This document shows positions 35,356 through 47,529 of a stretch of DNA of 64,000 nt, in pieces. The stretch is from contig NC_052619.1 in assembly GCF_016545825.1 (NCBI RefSeq), positions 28,249,803 to 28,313,802 on the forward strand. Reading direction: 5' to 3'. The first letter of the stretch is position 1; the number at the start of each line of letters is the position of its first letter. Source of the DNA: Eucalyptus grandis (lineage: Eukaryota; Streptophyta; Magnoliopsida; Myrtales; Myrtaceae). Below the pieces are notes generated by a model. It had not been told where the DNA came from and made no database searches. It saw only the letters and a program-made list of their open reading frames with translations. A program made the translations under genes and the position numbers.

Positions 35356-35548
35356 ATTTTTTTTTATGACCCAAGGAAGCCCCATACGTTGACAGCGTGG
35401 CAAAGTAAACCCTAGGAGGCATGTGAGTCACCACCACCCCTTGTGCCTTGGGTAAGTCACTCTTGCGATGCCCGGGAATTAAATTCCTCCCCTTGCGTTA
35501 GGGGGAGAAGCTCGCCGCCAGCAACGCCACCCAAGTGGGTGGTTATAG
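35356..35548 (-). mobile_element. SINE-like insertion in copia element 2
   Basis: A 193 bp GC-rich island is flanked by near-identical 11 bp duplications, CAAAGGTAACT (35345-35355) and CAAAGGTAATT (35549-35559). On the minus strand it ends in an oligo(A) run (T9 at 35357-35365 on the plus strand). A GC-rich body with a 3' A tail and long target duplications is the SINE signature. Internal pol III boxes are not clear, so the tRNA head is inferred and not shown. Confidence 0.6.
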
Positions 35549-36088
35549 CAAAGGTAATTGTTTGTCACACATAATGCAATAAAATCAATTATGGACAATA
35601 AGCAATTCAACAAAAATAAGAGTATATTATAAACTCCTCTTTGGGCAGAGTGAACAATGCATCATTATTTTCCATATTATAAAGTTTATAAAGCAACAGC
35701 AAGGGGAATTACATATAATTGTCAATGATTCATCCCCTTTGGCAATATAAACCATTTAAATTATACATATCCATAATATCAATATAGAGGGGAATTACAT
35801 ATTATTTTCAAAATATTTATTCCCTTTGGGTAGATAAATATTTTTCAATTATACATCCCCATCTTTTAAATTTGGGAATTAATCTTCATGCAATTTTTCA
35901 AATTAACATACACAATAACCCCATTTGGGTGAGTTATTGTATATACTAATTTTTTTTTATCAATACGGAACTCCAAAAATTTATGCCCAAAATTCATCTA
36001 ATAATATGAAACACTTTACAACATGTGCTTCCCAAGATCATATTGTATTTATTAACCAACAATTTTTTCCACCATTAATTTTTTTTCT

Positions 36089-36089
36089 A

Positions 36090-36129
<40 letters not shown>
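36089..36129. repeat. TTA/ATT microsatellite
   Basis: About twelve uninterrupted TTA triplets in the untranslated leader of copia element 2, directly followed by a GC-rich segment (CCCTCCCGCGGGGCCC). Confidence 0.9.
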
Positions 36130-37059
36130 GACCCTCCCGCGGGGCCCAAGCCTTTGCCTGGCTCACAGACTCGCAGGAGCCCACGTGAGCCACTTGAAAC
36201 GGGTGGCTCACGAAGCCCATACTTCTTTTAATTAAAAATGGCCCACGCATTAATATAATATTCTGGGCTTGAAACTGACGGGCCAAAAAATTGCCACAAA
36301 GAAAGGTTCATGTGTGTGAGCCCATGAAACCAAGAATAAAAAGAAAAGTTCATGGGTTCACGCCCATGAACCAAAAAAATAAAAAAGGAAGGATGGGCTT
36401 ACACCCATCCATTGGCCCAACCCGACTGGAGGTCTTCTTCAACCTCCAGCCGGGTCACGAAACCTACAAACCAAGACTTGATTTCAACCTGAACCTCAAA
36501 AAACACATATTATGGTTGATTTTTTATGAAATTTATTCATGGGTCTTACTTCTAACATCACTATAAATTGATTAGAGTGAATTCAATAAAGAAAAAAAAA
36601 AAATTTCCACATTCAAGCTTTAAAAAATTCAGATCTAACACCCCATGGCCAAATTCGGTTTTCTCATGTATAAGTCCAAAAAACTTACCTTAATGCAACC
36701 AAAAGATGTTAAAATATATGTAAAACAATACCTATGCAATAATTTAAAACGAACATCAATAAATCATATGTAATTTAAAATTCTTTTAACTTTTTTTTAA
36801 TGTATAAACCCTAGAATTTTAAATTTAAAATTCTCACTCAATTTTCAATGACATTTGTATAGTTGGAAAGATCTTGACACGTAGAACAAAAACCCTATGG
36901 TTTTAGGATCAATCGATTAAAAAAATCCACATGAAAAAATAACACTAATATTCGGTTCAAAGAGGAAAATTTCGAATTTGTTCATAAAAAAAAAAAATTG
37001 GATTCTACAATCATAAATAACTTGCTCTGATTCTTTACCAAAAAAAAAAAAAATAACTT

Positions 37060-37071
37060 GCTCTGATATTA
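37060..37071 (-). other. Primer binding site, copia element 2
   Basis: On the minus strand TAATATCAGAGC follows the 5' LTR end, two mismatches from the usual tRNA-Met site TGGTATCAGAGC. The surrounding 18-mer AAATAACTTGCTCTGATA is duplicated with one change at 37015-37032, separated by an A run, so the PBS region has been copied. Confidence 0.6.
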
Positions 37072-37073
37072 CA

Positions 37074-37563
37074 TGTAGAAAATTATTCACATAAATAACT
37101 AATTAATAAAAACAATCGGATCTATATATGACTGTAAAATACCGAAATCGATAAGCATAACAAAATTAAGCCATTACTTCACTTGAAGAAAAATAGATTA
37201 ACTTGATAATCAGAAATTTATTGGAATGTCGGATCTTCCTTTCTATGGCCTATTTTAATATGACAGCTTTCAATGAGATTCAGAAACTAATAGGTATAAT
37301 ATACCCTTTTATAAGCTAGAGATGGAATCTAGAAAACCCTAATCAATAGCCAAACAACTGAACCTCTCCTAGTGCGGGCTTCTATTAAACACAATTGCAT
37401 ATACTTTGCCGCTAAACTAAGCTCATTATTAATAGATGCCAAAACTCAGTTCAATAAAATCACTTAAGGGTTTAACAAATGTTAGAATATCCATTAACCC
37501 TATTATTTAAAATAAAAAAATTAATTAATTAATGTAAGCCCATATTATAGGAAATTTCCAATA
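37074..37563 (-). repeat. 5' LTR of copia element 2
   Basis: On the minus strand it starts TATTGGAAATTTCC (TGTTAAAATTTCC in the partner) and ends TTTTCTACA. CTTAA follows on the plus strand at 37564. Confidence 0.8.
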
Positions 37564-37568
37564 CTTAA

Positions 37569-38108
37569 AAGTTTCAATGACATAAATATTTACTTAACAA
37601 AATCTTGCATGGCAATTTTAGAGAACTTCTAACATTCTTTTTTCAAATTATTGATAGATGACTAGATGCATCTCTTTAATACACATATGTGTATTTTTGA
37701 AAATTTGAAGCAATGATGCATCATAAAAGGCAAGAAATTCTTCTAATGCCAATAAATCTTGACTTGACAATTTAAATTGTGGATTTAGTAGAAGAAAGAA
37801 ACATAAAGTCAATATTAACTTATAAATTCAGTAAATTATTACTTTTTGCTAAGGTGACATCTCGATGGTGGTTATTTTTAAGGAGAAAGTAGTAAGATAT
37901 TTACTTGTAACAAGGAGAGGGCTATTCTACTTATGTACCATCTTATGTAGAGCCCTTACGGATAATATTTAAAGAAGATTATGTGATAATATGTTTATGT
38001 AGAGGATCAAAGATGATAACCCTTTACATAACAAGAAGTAAAAATACCATAATTTTGGATATCGAACCTGTTGACATTGTGAACTTGCATATAGAATGAT
38101 ACATTGTT
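37569..38108. other. AT-rich spacer, nothing recognised
   Basis: No ORF or motif of note. It separates copia elements 2 and 4. Its last bases AATGT (38109-38113) match AATGC after element 4. Confidence 0.5.
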
Positions 38109-38113
38109 AATGT

Positions 38114-38361
38114 TGTTGAAGATACATGCCTTGATTGATCCTGATTAATCCCCGGTACCCTAATTGATATTGATTGATCAAAATCAACTCATTAATGGGA
38201 AAGTAAATATTGTATATATTTTTTATATTACTGAATATTTCTCTCTAGTTAGTGAAGTCATGTCTATTATAAATAGGGAAATAATTGTACAATCTTTACA
38301 TGAGAAAGCAATACAACTTTTCCAAATCATGGTTACTTTTCATCATTTTAATATTCTAACA
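38114..38361 (+). repeat. 5' LTR of copia element 4
   Basis: Starts TGTTGAAGATACATGCC and ends ATTCTAACA, followed by the degenerate PBS TGGTGTTAGAGCC. Confidence 0.75.
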
Positions 38362-40014
38362 TGGTGTTAGAGCCTTCCTTCTCAACCTAGCTTTTACTAT
38401 ACTTCTGCTTTACTACCCCTCTTCCCAGCCTAAAAGCAAAATTTCTTTCTTTCATTACTCTTCATCTTCTTCACAATCAAACTTGTGAAGAAAATATTTC
38501 AATCATGATAGCCTAAAAAGGGAGTAACCATGCCAAGAAATCAAGCCTCGAAATTTAGAGGTTCCCAAAATTCAAAAAAAATTTCCAACATCCAAATAGT
38601 AGATGACTTACCTTCAAATCATTATCAAGACCTTGTTGGGGAAGACAAAACAAAAGGAACAAAGCCAAACACGGCCCAATGAAAGATGACAAAGCCCAGT
38701 TCAGCCAAGCTAGGGCAATTTTTTCCTGGCCTATATGTTCAATGGTTTCCAATTCGAATCAAACCTCCGACCCAAATTGAGAATAGTGGACCGGGAGGAA
38801 GCCCCTCCTCAATGTTGAGCCCAACTTGGGATTTGGACCGGGTGAGTCCACTTCGACCAAAGTGGTTCAGGTCCATTTGGTTTTGGGGCAAACCCATACC
38901 CACCTATAGACTTGGTTTTTTTCCCCCTTGTAGGCACAGCTAGCAGGCTGAGCCAATAAATCCCCTTCACACGTCCACCACTAACAGGCCCGAGCTTCGC
39001 CTCATTGCGTAATAGCTCTTAAGGCTATAAAACTATTTGCGTCTGGTTTTAAGAGTTCCAGCGAGCTCTAATTACATATGACAAGAAAGGATTCATCAAC
39101 AACATTGTCTTGGTTCCAACCAACAGGTGACTCATACGACACTGGAGGAAGAGTAATTAGCTTGTCTGGATGTGGATCGGGAATTGTCTCACTTCGGAGG
39201 TCATCATCGAATGTCCTTAGATTGAAGACATGAAAGGAATATGGGACAACATATAATAAATATATGGAAAGCTTGATAGGACCAATATTTTCTCCATAAC
39301 TCAAGCCCTATTGGAGCTAAAATAAGGAAATATTTTGGTTTCCACCATTTTCATCAAACTATTAACACTATGGAGTTCATCGCTGAAGAAAAGTTGCAGG
39401 GACATAAAGAAACTCTAGCTCGGTATCGTGTGATAAAGGAGAGTGAAAATGTAACTAGATTTTTACTTACTCGAATGAGACTTATTTACTTTACTTATCT
39501 TGAATGAGAGTTCTTTACCTTTTCGAAGCCAAATCTTTGCCATGGACCTTGTCTCCTCGCTTGGTTGAATATATCAATTCGTGGTATAGGAAGAATCATA
39601 ATGTTTCGCTTCCTTAGAGTGTCTAAATATAGGAAACCACATCGTTCTTGCGGCCAGAGTGACACTGGACCTACTATTGCTTGCTGCAAGATCCAGCCTA
39701 GATCTAGAAACTCGCTGGTGGCGTTAGGTATTTTGGGCGAAGAAGTAACCTAATGTCATCTCGAGCAAATGTCCCTGATTTGTTGGCATGATCAAATGAT
39801 CTAGGACACAAGTAACCCTTTATTCCAGCGAACGATCGTGATTTAATCACAAGACTAGACATCTCCAACTATTTCACACAACTAGATAGCCCACGCTTCA
39901 TCCTTGCAATGCCCATATTAGATGGTGCCCATTATGCCACATTATCACTTGTATGGAAAGGATCCAACAACATAATTCTGTTATATCCTCAAGTAAATCA
40001 CACACCCAAAATTC
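38362..40014 (+). pseudogene. Leader and gag relic of copia element 4, left part
   Basis: Frames are short and broken. Immediately before the Pack-MULE the sequence reads ...QQHNSVISSSKSHTQN, continued after it by the CCHC knuckle at 41615, so the break is inside gag. The stretch 38900-39480 does not look like gag and may hold another undetected fragment. Confidence 0.45.
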
Positions 40015-40339
40015 AAGAGAAGTACACTATCAGTGCCATATGTTGTGTATAGTGCTCACTTTGGTGCCAAAAGTTTCAATCGGATCACTTAAGTCCCAAA
40101 TTGACGGAAAAACGATCACTTTGGTGCCACCGGCAAGAGATTCCGGCCAAAATGATTACGTGGCTTTTATATTTAAAAAAAAAAATCGACATGGCTTGAG
40201 AAATGGCGTCGTTTTATGTCCTCCTTAAGAAAACGACGTCGTTTTACCGTCCTAAGTGGATGGCCTCACAAAAACGACGCCGCACAACTCATTTTGGGAA
40301 TTATATTTGTTTATATTTGGAGATTGAAATTAGGGTTCC

Positions 40340-40600
40340 GATCCTCATCGACTTCCAACCTAGTTTGCTTGGCCGCTGTCGCTGGGTTGTCGAGCCGCCA
40401 TCTCTTGGTGACGTGAGGTTCGCACTTGAGCGAGATCACAACCTTCGACTTGGCCGCCGAGTGGCCAAGTTGGGGTTGGGGTCGGAGCCACGGTCGCCGA
40501 GTGCGAGGGCCATCAAGGACGGCGACTGGCCCATCACTGGCGGAGGCGGAGGCGAGGGATGTGAGCGGTTGAAGGGGGAGGAGGAGGGAAAACCATCGTA
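40340..40600 (+). other. GC-rich segment in Pack-MULE, second possible capture
   Basis: Composition and codon-like periodicity differ from the TIRs. The frame 40203-40601 is open across it, but its first third lies in the TIR, and the peptide has no domain I recognise. It may be a second captured genomic piece or a promoter. Confidence 0.3.
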
Positions 40601-40610
40601 ATTTTTAAAA

Positions 40611-41310
40611 CAACACTGGGGAGTGGCCGAGATTATCGAGCAGGTTGAACCAAAACCGGTTGTCGTTGATGAAAATGGCGTCTAGATCCTTGTCAAAGAG
40701 CTCCCATGGGACCAAGAGCTCCCACGGGATCGACCCGTCAAACTTTTTGAACTAGAGGTCCAAGAACTTGAGTACCAGGAGCTCCAATACGACCCTCATG
40801 AACTTCCCAGCGAATCGATTGTTGCTCAAATCCAGCTCGAAGAGCAGCTTCAGGTTCCGGAACTTTTGTGGCACGCTGCCGTAGAAGCGGTTGGAGTTGA
40901 GGTGGAAGAGCGTGAGGTCGGCGAGCAAGCCGAGCTCCTTGGGGAGGTACCCGACAATGTCGTCGTGGTTGAGGTTGACGCCAGCGATGGTGTGGACGCC
41001 AGGGTCGTCGGCGGCGGGGGAGTAGAAGACGTTGGAGTAGCGCAGATGTCGAGGCCGACCTAGTTGGCAATGAAGTTGTTGGGGTCGAGAGGATGGCCTG
41101 CTTTAGGGCCTGAAGGGCGACTAGGCGTTGCAGAGGCGTGTGTTCTCGAAGGAGGCGGAGGGGTCGACGGCCACTCGCTCGTCGCGGTCGCCGAACTTGT
41201 CAAGGTAGTGGAGGAGGTGGTGGTGCTTGGCGGCGCCATGGGAGGCGGCGGTGACGGAGAGGATGGCAAGGGAGGAGAAGAGGATGAAGAGGGCAGCGGT
41301 GGCTGAGATT
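40611..41310 (-). pseudogene. Captured leucine-rich-repeat extensin (LRX)-like fragment
   Basis: Translated across frames on the minus strand this gives, in order, a signal-peptide-like LFILFSSLAILSVTAASHGA; then DPNNFIAN; then VGLDIC; then DPGVHTIAGVNLNHDDIVGY; LPKELGLLADLTLFHLNSNR; FYGSVPQKFRNLKLLFELDL; SNNRFAGKFMRVVLEL; and DAIFINDNRF. This is the N-terminal LRR domain of plant LRX cell-wall proteins. Stops after NFIAN and LKFLDL, a frameshift between FENTRL and DPNN, and a small internal duplication (IPWELLVPWELF) show it is not functional. The extensin tail is absent. It lies wholly inside the Pack-MULE. Confidence 0.8.
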
Positions 41311-41597
41311 ATCCAGCAGATTTAGGATTTAGGGTTTTCAATTGGGGGAGAGACACCAAACGACGTTGTTTTGTGGTTTACATGCTGATTGTACTCTCCG
41401 GCGAGCCACATCAGCGTAAAAAATTAATAAAAAAAAGTGCTATGTCGGATTTCCGGTCAATCTGATCAGAGTTGGCACTAAAATGATCGTTTTTCAAACT
41501 TTTTGGCACTTAAGTGATCTGACGGAAACTTTTGGCATCAAAGTGAGCGTCGTACACAACTTATGGCATTGATAGTGTACTTCTCCCTCCAAAATTC

Positions 41598-42587
41598 TAA
41601 TTAAAGAAAAGGTAAATTTTGTGATTATTGCAAGCATCTATATCATACTAGGAAGAATTGTTGGAAATTGCATGGAAATCCAATATATAAAGAAAGAAAG
41701 GAATGAGATATATCCACCGCAGCACATGCCAAATTTCATCAGTCTATCAATAATGATCAACTTCAACAAATTATGAAAGCTCTAAGCCAATTGATATTTA
41801 GGATAAGATGGCTAGTTATTTAGGTATTTCTCATTGCTGAAGCTCCATTTCAACTAAGGCATGGATTATTAATTCAGGTGCTAGTGACCACATAGTTTGA
41901 ATTGAGTGTTTCATTTCTAATATTCATGACTTCCTAATGGGAAGAACACCTCAATTACTAAATTTGGAAATATTCAACTCAATCCATCCATCACAATGAG
42001 AAATGTTCTGGTTATTCCAAAATTTAACCTCACTTCTATCTCCAAACTTTATGAAGACAATTAATGTTGGGTCTTTTCGATCCTAACATCTGCTTCTTTT
42101 GGGCCTTTTCAACTAGGAAACCGATAGACTAGGGTAGAATTTATAATCTTTCCCTTTGAATAAGGGCTTTTGTGCCAATATTAATAATAATATTTTTCTA
42201 TCTCATCAACGTTGAGTCCATGGTGCTTCTTTTCCTCATCCCAAGTGTCCTATTTGTCCACTAGCTATACAATCACAATTTCCTTTTCTACAAAGAACTT
42301 CACGTGTCAATACAACTTTTTTCCCTTGCAAATATGGACATTTAAGGACCATATCACACCCACACCATGATGGGTGTAGATTCTTTCTCACAATTGTGGA
42401 TGATCACACACATATGACTTGGGTTTTCCCGATACAATCCAAGAATCAAGCCCTTTCCCATGTTAAGAATTTTCTTGCCTTAAGTAAAAATCAGTTTCAT
42501 AAATTTGTACAATAGATTTGAACTGATAACGTCCATGAATTCTTCAATCATAAGTGTTCTACTCTATTTATTTCAAATGACATCCTT
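41598..42587 (+). pseudogene. gag end, protease and integrase start of copia element 4
   Basis: KGKFCDYCKHLYHTRKNC is a complete CCHC knuckle (about 41609-41665). The protease block reads AWIINSGASDHIV (Asp to Asn). The integrase part includes CPICPLAIQSQFPF and FFLTIVDDHTHMTWVFPI. The frame stops at the TCCTT target where copia element 3 begins. Confidence 0.65.
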
Positions 42588-43392
42588 TGTTAAATTAATG
42601 TCTCGAGTTTAAATTTGGATAACGATTTGTTAAACCGAATTTGTTGATAAAGATTTCCCAAGTAACAGAAAAGCTTCACTGGACTCTTGAAGATTTACAA
42701 AAGATGAAATAATAGAATAAAAGAGAAAAAAAAAAGCGGAGCAAAGTTTCTTCTTTTATTTATGGAAGCCTGTAGAAGTCGAAAGATGATTTCCTCGTGG
42801 GGCCCAAAAGTCAAGACTCACAATATAATCTCTACGAAATAAGCCTCTGTAGCGTCTCTCTCCCACGTGAAGCCAAAAGGAGGTGGGCCCAAGGTCAAAC
42901 TTTTGACCTTTGGGCACACCTATAAATATAAAGCAACGTGTCCAGGAGGTGAGCAGCCGAAACCCTACGAAAGAAAGAAAGGAGCTACACATCCACGTTG
43001 CTTGAGAAGAGCCGCAAGTTTTTTTTGAAGCCACACGAAGCCTTGAACAAGAACGTGAAGCCGTACATAGAGTATTTTGTTTTGAGCTTGAATGTGCAGT
43101 AATTTTTGTGCCGTGAGTTTATCCCCGAGTAAGTTATTTATTTATAAACACTTTGAATTTTGGTTTAAATCTAGGTGTGGGAAACATTCGAGTATGTGAG
43201 CGATTGTAAACTTTGATTCTCTGATTATAGTGGATAATTTGCTGCTAGCTCTCTCCATTGACGTATGTACCTATACTCGGACTGAATCACGTAAATTTTT
43301 AATGTCCTTATTATTTCTCGTTTATTTCTCTAGCGATTTCGCGTTGACGTAAATTGCAAGATCTTGTCATTTCCGCATATTATATTACAACA
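42588..43392 (+). repeat. 5' LTR of copia element 3
   Basis: Starts TGTTAAATTAATGTCTCGAG, carries a TATA box TATAAATATA at 42921, and ends TATTACAACA before ATTGGTATCAAAGC. Confidence 0.85.
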
Positions 43393-43483
43393 ATTGGTAT
43401 CAAAGCTTGGGATCAGAATTCTTGAATGTGATTTGGAGCTTTTGCTTGTTTGATTATTACCTAGAAATTTTGTCATTGCAATT

Positions 43484-44257
43484 ATGTTTGAGAGGAAATC
43501 TGAAATTGAGAAGTTTAATGGGAGCAACAACTTTGTGCTATGGAGCATCAAGGTGCGAGCGTTATTAACAACCCAAGGTTTGGCCAAGGTACTGAATGGT
43601 GAAGATGAGTTGCCTATTATAATAAAAGCCTCTGAGCTTGTAGAGCTAATAGAAAGAGCAAATAGCACAATCCTGTTAAATTTATCGGATGAGGTTTTAA
43701 TAGAGGTTGCTGAGGAGAATGATGACGTAGCATTATGGGTAAAATTTCAAGCACTCTATGTGAAGAAAGGTTTGAACAATCGCTTGTACATGTTGAAGAA
43801 GATGTTTTAATTTAGATACAGTGAAGGTACGTCTATCAAAACCCACCTAGATGAATTTAATTAACTCATGATGGATCTAAAGAACGTCGGTAAGATACTT
43901 GATGATGAAAAACATGTCATAATGTTGTTAGCGTCTTTACTAGAGTCATTGAAGCACTTTACTGATTCACTGTTTCAGGGGCGTACTACAATTACCTCAG
44001 AAGAGGTAAAGTCCACCTTATTCTCTAAGGAGTGGCAGAGAAAGTTACGAGATGACGGTATGACACAAGGAGTAGCGCAAGCACTGACAATTCAGGGTAG
44101 AGAACAACATTGAGGGCCTAATAGCAACAAAGGTAAAAGCAAATCGAAATCATGTCATAAAAAGTCCAAGGGATGCATGAAGTGCTTTGAGTGTCAAGAG
44201 GAGGGGCACATCAGAAGAGATTGTCCAAAGCAGATGAATAAAGCTAATAAGTAGAAC
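43484..44257 (+). pseudogene. gag of copia element 3, few stops
   Basis: It begins MFERKSEIEKFNGSNNFVLW, a typical copia Gag start (F-NGSN-F--W), and runs open to 43810. After two stops it continues at 43868-44113 with LLASLLESLKHFTDSLFQGR. The knuckle CFECQEEGHIRRDC (about 44183-44225) is a complete CCHC. Restoring activity would need more than one change, so I treat it as dead. Confidence 0.75.
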
Positions 44258-44269
44258 GCCACAAGTAGT

Positions 44270-47200
44270 ATGGCAAACGTTGCCGAGGGGAGCAATAGTG
44301 ATGCAGAAACTATTTTATGTGTGATTGTTACTTCGTCAAGAGATGAATGGGTGCTAGATTTGGGGTATACTTATTATATGACGCTTTATAAGAACTGGTT
44401 TACTACTTACCAAATTGCAGATGGTGGTAGAGTTCTTTTGAGGAATAATGTAGTCTATAAGGTTGTGGGGATAGGGATAATTCAGATTTGGATGCACAAT
44501 GGGGTGGTGCGCATATTGACAGATGTGAGGCATGTATCAGAGCTCAAGAATAACCTTATTTTTCTGGGGACACTCGATGACATTGGGTGTAGGTACACCG
44601 CTGAAGATGGAGTACTAAAGATCTCTCAATGTGCCATGACAGTGATGAAGGGGAAGATAGTGAATACTCTCTATCATCTACTAGGAGAGACCGTGATCGG
44701 AACCACTGCAATTTCATTAATTGAGTTAGACTCTAACTTGACTCAATTATAACATATGCGTTTATGGCACATGAGTGAGGCAGATATGACGATGCTTAGT
44801 GAAATGGGGTTGTTAAAGGATTAAAAGACAGGGAAGCTAGATTTTTGTGAGCATTGCATCTTTGGGAAGTAGTACCTAGTTAAGTTTACTACAGTTGTTC
44901 ATTTGACCAAACGACTAGTTGAATATATTCATTTAGACGTATGGGACATGTCTTCAGTTGCTTCGAAAGGAGATGTCCGATATATACTGACATTTATCGA
45001 CGATTATTCAAGGAAGATATGGATATAATTTCTAAAACGTAAGTATGATGTGTTTGATCAGTTCAAGAAATTTAAGGTATTGATTGAGAAGTGGTCAGAT
45101 AAACAAATCAAGTGCCTAAGAACCAATAATGGCATGGAGTTTTGTGGTAAAGATTTTACCGAGTTCTGTGAGAAAGAAGGTATTGTAAGATATTGTACAG
45201 TATCTAGGACACCACAGTAGAATGTCGTGGCAAAACGGAAAAACATAACTTTGCTTGAGTGAGCTCGATGCATTATTTCACATGTAGGACTTGGCAATGA
45301 ATATTGGACCGAAGCAGTAAACATAGCATGTTACCTGGTTAATCGATCTCTATCATTTGCTATCGAGTGGAAGACTCCTAAGGAAGTATGGTCGAGAAAA
45401 CCTGTTGATTATTTCGGATTACGTATATTCGGATGTCCTGCATATGTTCATGCTAGTGATGGTAAGCTTGAGTCAAGGGCGAAGAAGTGCATATTTCTGG
45501 GTTATGCACATGAGATGAAAGGCTACCGACTGTGGTGCATTGATCCTAGATCACCCAGTTTTCTAATCAGCAGAGCGTAATCTTCGATGAGACTGCAATG
45601 CTTCAACATAGGAGTTTTGAGACACAACCAGCAGAGAAGACAGATCATGGTGTCATTAGTGAGGTGGAGTTTCAGATGGAGACTCCGAAGACCTCGAAGG
45701 TAATATAAGTTGAGACTGCATATGAAGCTGTAGTTCCTGAAGTCGATGATAATGAACAATCAGCAAAGTCGCAGCACACTATAGCTGTATATAGATAGAG
45801 AATACAAATTAAATCATCGGTACGTTATGGTTATACAGATATTGCTTATGCATTGACTGTAAGTGATGAGGTAAAGATAGATGAGCCTTCATCTTACTTT
45901 GAGACCATGGCTAGTTTGGAGTCATCATAGTGACTATGATCTATGAGTGAAGAGATGGAATCACCTCATCAAAATCGGACATCGGAGCTAGTCAAAGTAC
46001 CCAAGAGCCAAAAGATTATTGGAAGTAAATGGGTCTTCAAACGGAAAGAGGGCATTCCCGGTGTTGAGGCAACAGGGTATAAGGCGAGACTTATGACGAA
46101 TGGTATACATAGTGCAAAGGCATTGACTACAATGAAGTGCTCTCTCCTGTGGTAAGACATACTTCTATTTGTGTTTTACTTGCTTTAGTTATTTCGCAAG
46201 ATCTTAAGTTAGAGCAACTAGATGTGAAAACTACATTTTTTCGCGATGAGTTGGAGGAGCAAATTTACATGGGGCAACCGAAAGGATTTGCTATTCCGGG
46301 TAAGAAAGATCATGTTTACTTGTTAAAAAATCTTTATATGGGTTGAAACAGTCTCATAAGCAGTGTTATAAATGTTTTGATACTTTCATGGCTAATCAAG
46401 ACTACACAAAAAGTCAGATGGATAGTTGTGTCTACTTTAGGAGATTGCATAATGGTTTTTTGATTTATCTACTCTTATATGTTGATGATATGTTGATAGT
46501 AGCTAAGAATATGTCTAATATTGACATGTTGAAGAGGCGGTTAAATGTTGAATTTAAGACGAAAGATTTAGGTGCTGCAAAGAAAATATTGGGTATGGAG
46601 ATTTTGTGTGATATGACTACAGGAGTTTTACGTTTATCTCAGAAGAAATATATTGAGAAGATCATGTCGCGTTTTAATATGTAGTCTGCAAAATCTGTAA
46701 GTACAACTTTAGTAAAGCATTTTAAACTTTTAGATAAATTATCACCACAAATTGAGGAGGATGAGGAGCATATGTCCCGTGTTCCTTATTCTAGTGTCAT
46801 GGATAGTATTATGTATCATATGGTGTGCATTAAGCTTGATATTTCACAAGCTGTGAGCGTGATTAGTCGCTATATGAAGCGTCCTGGTAAAGTTCATTGG
46901 GAAGCTGTGAGGTGGATCCTCAGATATTTGAAGGGAACAACAGACATGGGTATAGTATATCAAAGGGATAGTAATGGCAGTGAAACCACTGGTTTTGTGG
47001 ATTCAAATCACGCCGATGACTTGGATGATCGCAGGTTTTTAGCAAGATACATATTTACACTAACGAGCAGTGTAGTTAGTTGGAAAGCGTCCTTACAGGA
47101 TCATATTGTCTTGTCTTCAACTGAGGCAGAGTACATGACACTAACTTTTGTAACGAAATAGGCGATATGGTTACAAAATTTGCTCTTGGACTTTGGGTTA

Positions 47201-47449
47201 GAACGGAAAAGTGTAGATATACACTGTGATAACCAATGTGCGATACATTTGGCATATAATCTAATTTATCACGAGCGAACGAAGCATATTAACATCAAGT
47301 ACCACTTCATCCGAGATGTCTTAGCTAAGGGTAATGTTATTGTTAAAAAGATTGTTACAACAGATAATCCAACAAACATGATGACTAAATCTGTTCCTTT
47401 GGTGAAGCTCAAGCTCTACTTGAGCTTTATTAGCGTTTGTGGAGAGTGA
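44270..47449 (+). pseudogene. pol of copia element 3 (PR-IN-RT-RH)
   Basis: The protease block reads EWVLDLGYTYYMT, where DSG has become DLG. Integrase (44750-45580) includes LDVWDMSSVASKGDVRY, ILTFIDDYSRKIWI, LRTNNGMEFCGKDF, YWTEAVNIACYLVNRS and FGCPAYVHA. RT (45943-46684) has KIIGSKWVFKRKEG, LEQLDVKTTFFRDELEEQIY and LLYVDDMLIVAKN. RNase H (46772-47449) has VPYSSVMDSIMYHM, VSWKASLQDHIVLSSTEAEY, DIHCDNQCAIHLAYN and HINIKYHFIRDVLAKGNV. Single stops separate otherwise good frames. Confidence 0.8.
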
Positions 47450-47529
47450 GCGCCCGTCGGGCGTTGAGAGAGTAGTATAGATGATGATCACTATAACTTA
47501 GCTTCAAATATCGAGCCAATGTTGAGAAT

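Larger units (their letters stand above)
30198..37563 (-). mobile_element. Copia element 2, full-length, decayed (7.37 kb, minus strand)
   Basis: CTTAA occurs immediately outside both ends (30193-30197 and 37564-37568), a perfect 5 bp target-site duplication. Read on the minus strand the order is 5' LTR (37563-37074), PBS, long leader, gag, protease, integrase, RT, RNase H, polypurine tract (AAGTGGGAGAA) and 3' LTR (30700-30198). LTRs are 490 and 503 bp with clear divergence, and every coding domain has stops, so it is an old, dead insertion. A SINE sits in the start of its gag region. Confidence 0.85.
40015..41588. mobile_element. Pack-MULE (Mutator-like, non-autonomous) with captured gene DNA
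   Basis: Perfect 9 bp duplications CCAAAATTC flank it (40006-40014 and 41589-41597), the Mutator target length. Long terminal inverted repeats of about 110-130 bp start GAGAAGTACACTATCARTGCC on both ends and continue with GCTCACTTTGRTGCCAAAAG and AACGATCA. It encodes no transposase. Its interior is GC-rich, unlike the AT-rich surroundings, and contains a leucine-rich-repeat extensin fragment on the minus strand. It sits in the gag of copia element 4 and so is younger than that element. Confidence 0.85.

Noticed and set aside
42182..42587. Apparent end of an independent copia fragment before element 3.
   Set aside because: The integrase frame continues at 48455 after element 3, with TCCTT on both sides, so it is one interrupted element and not two fragments.
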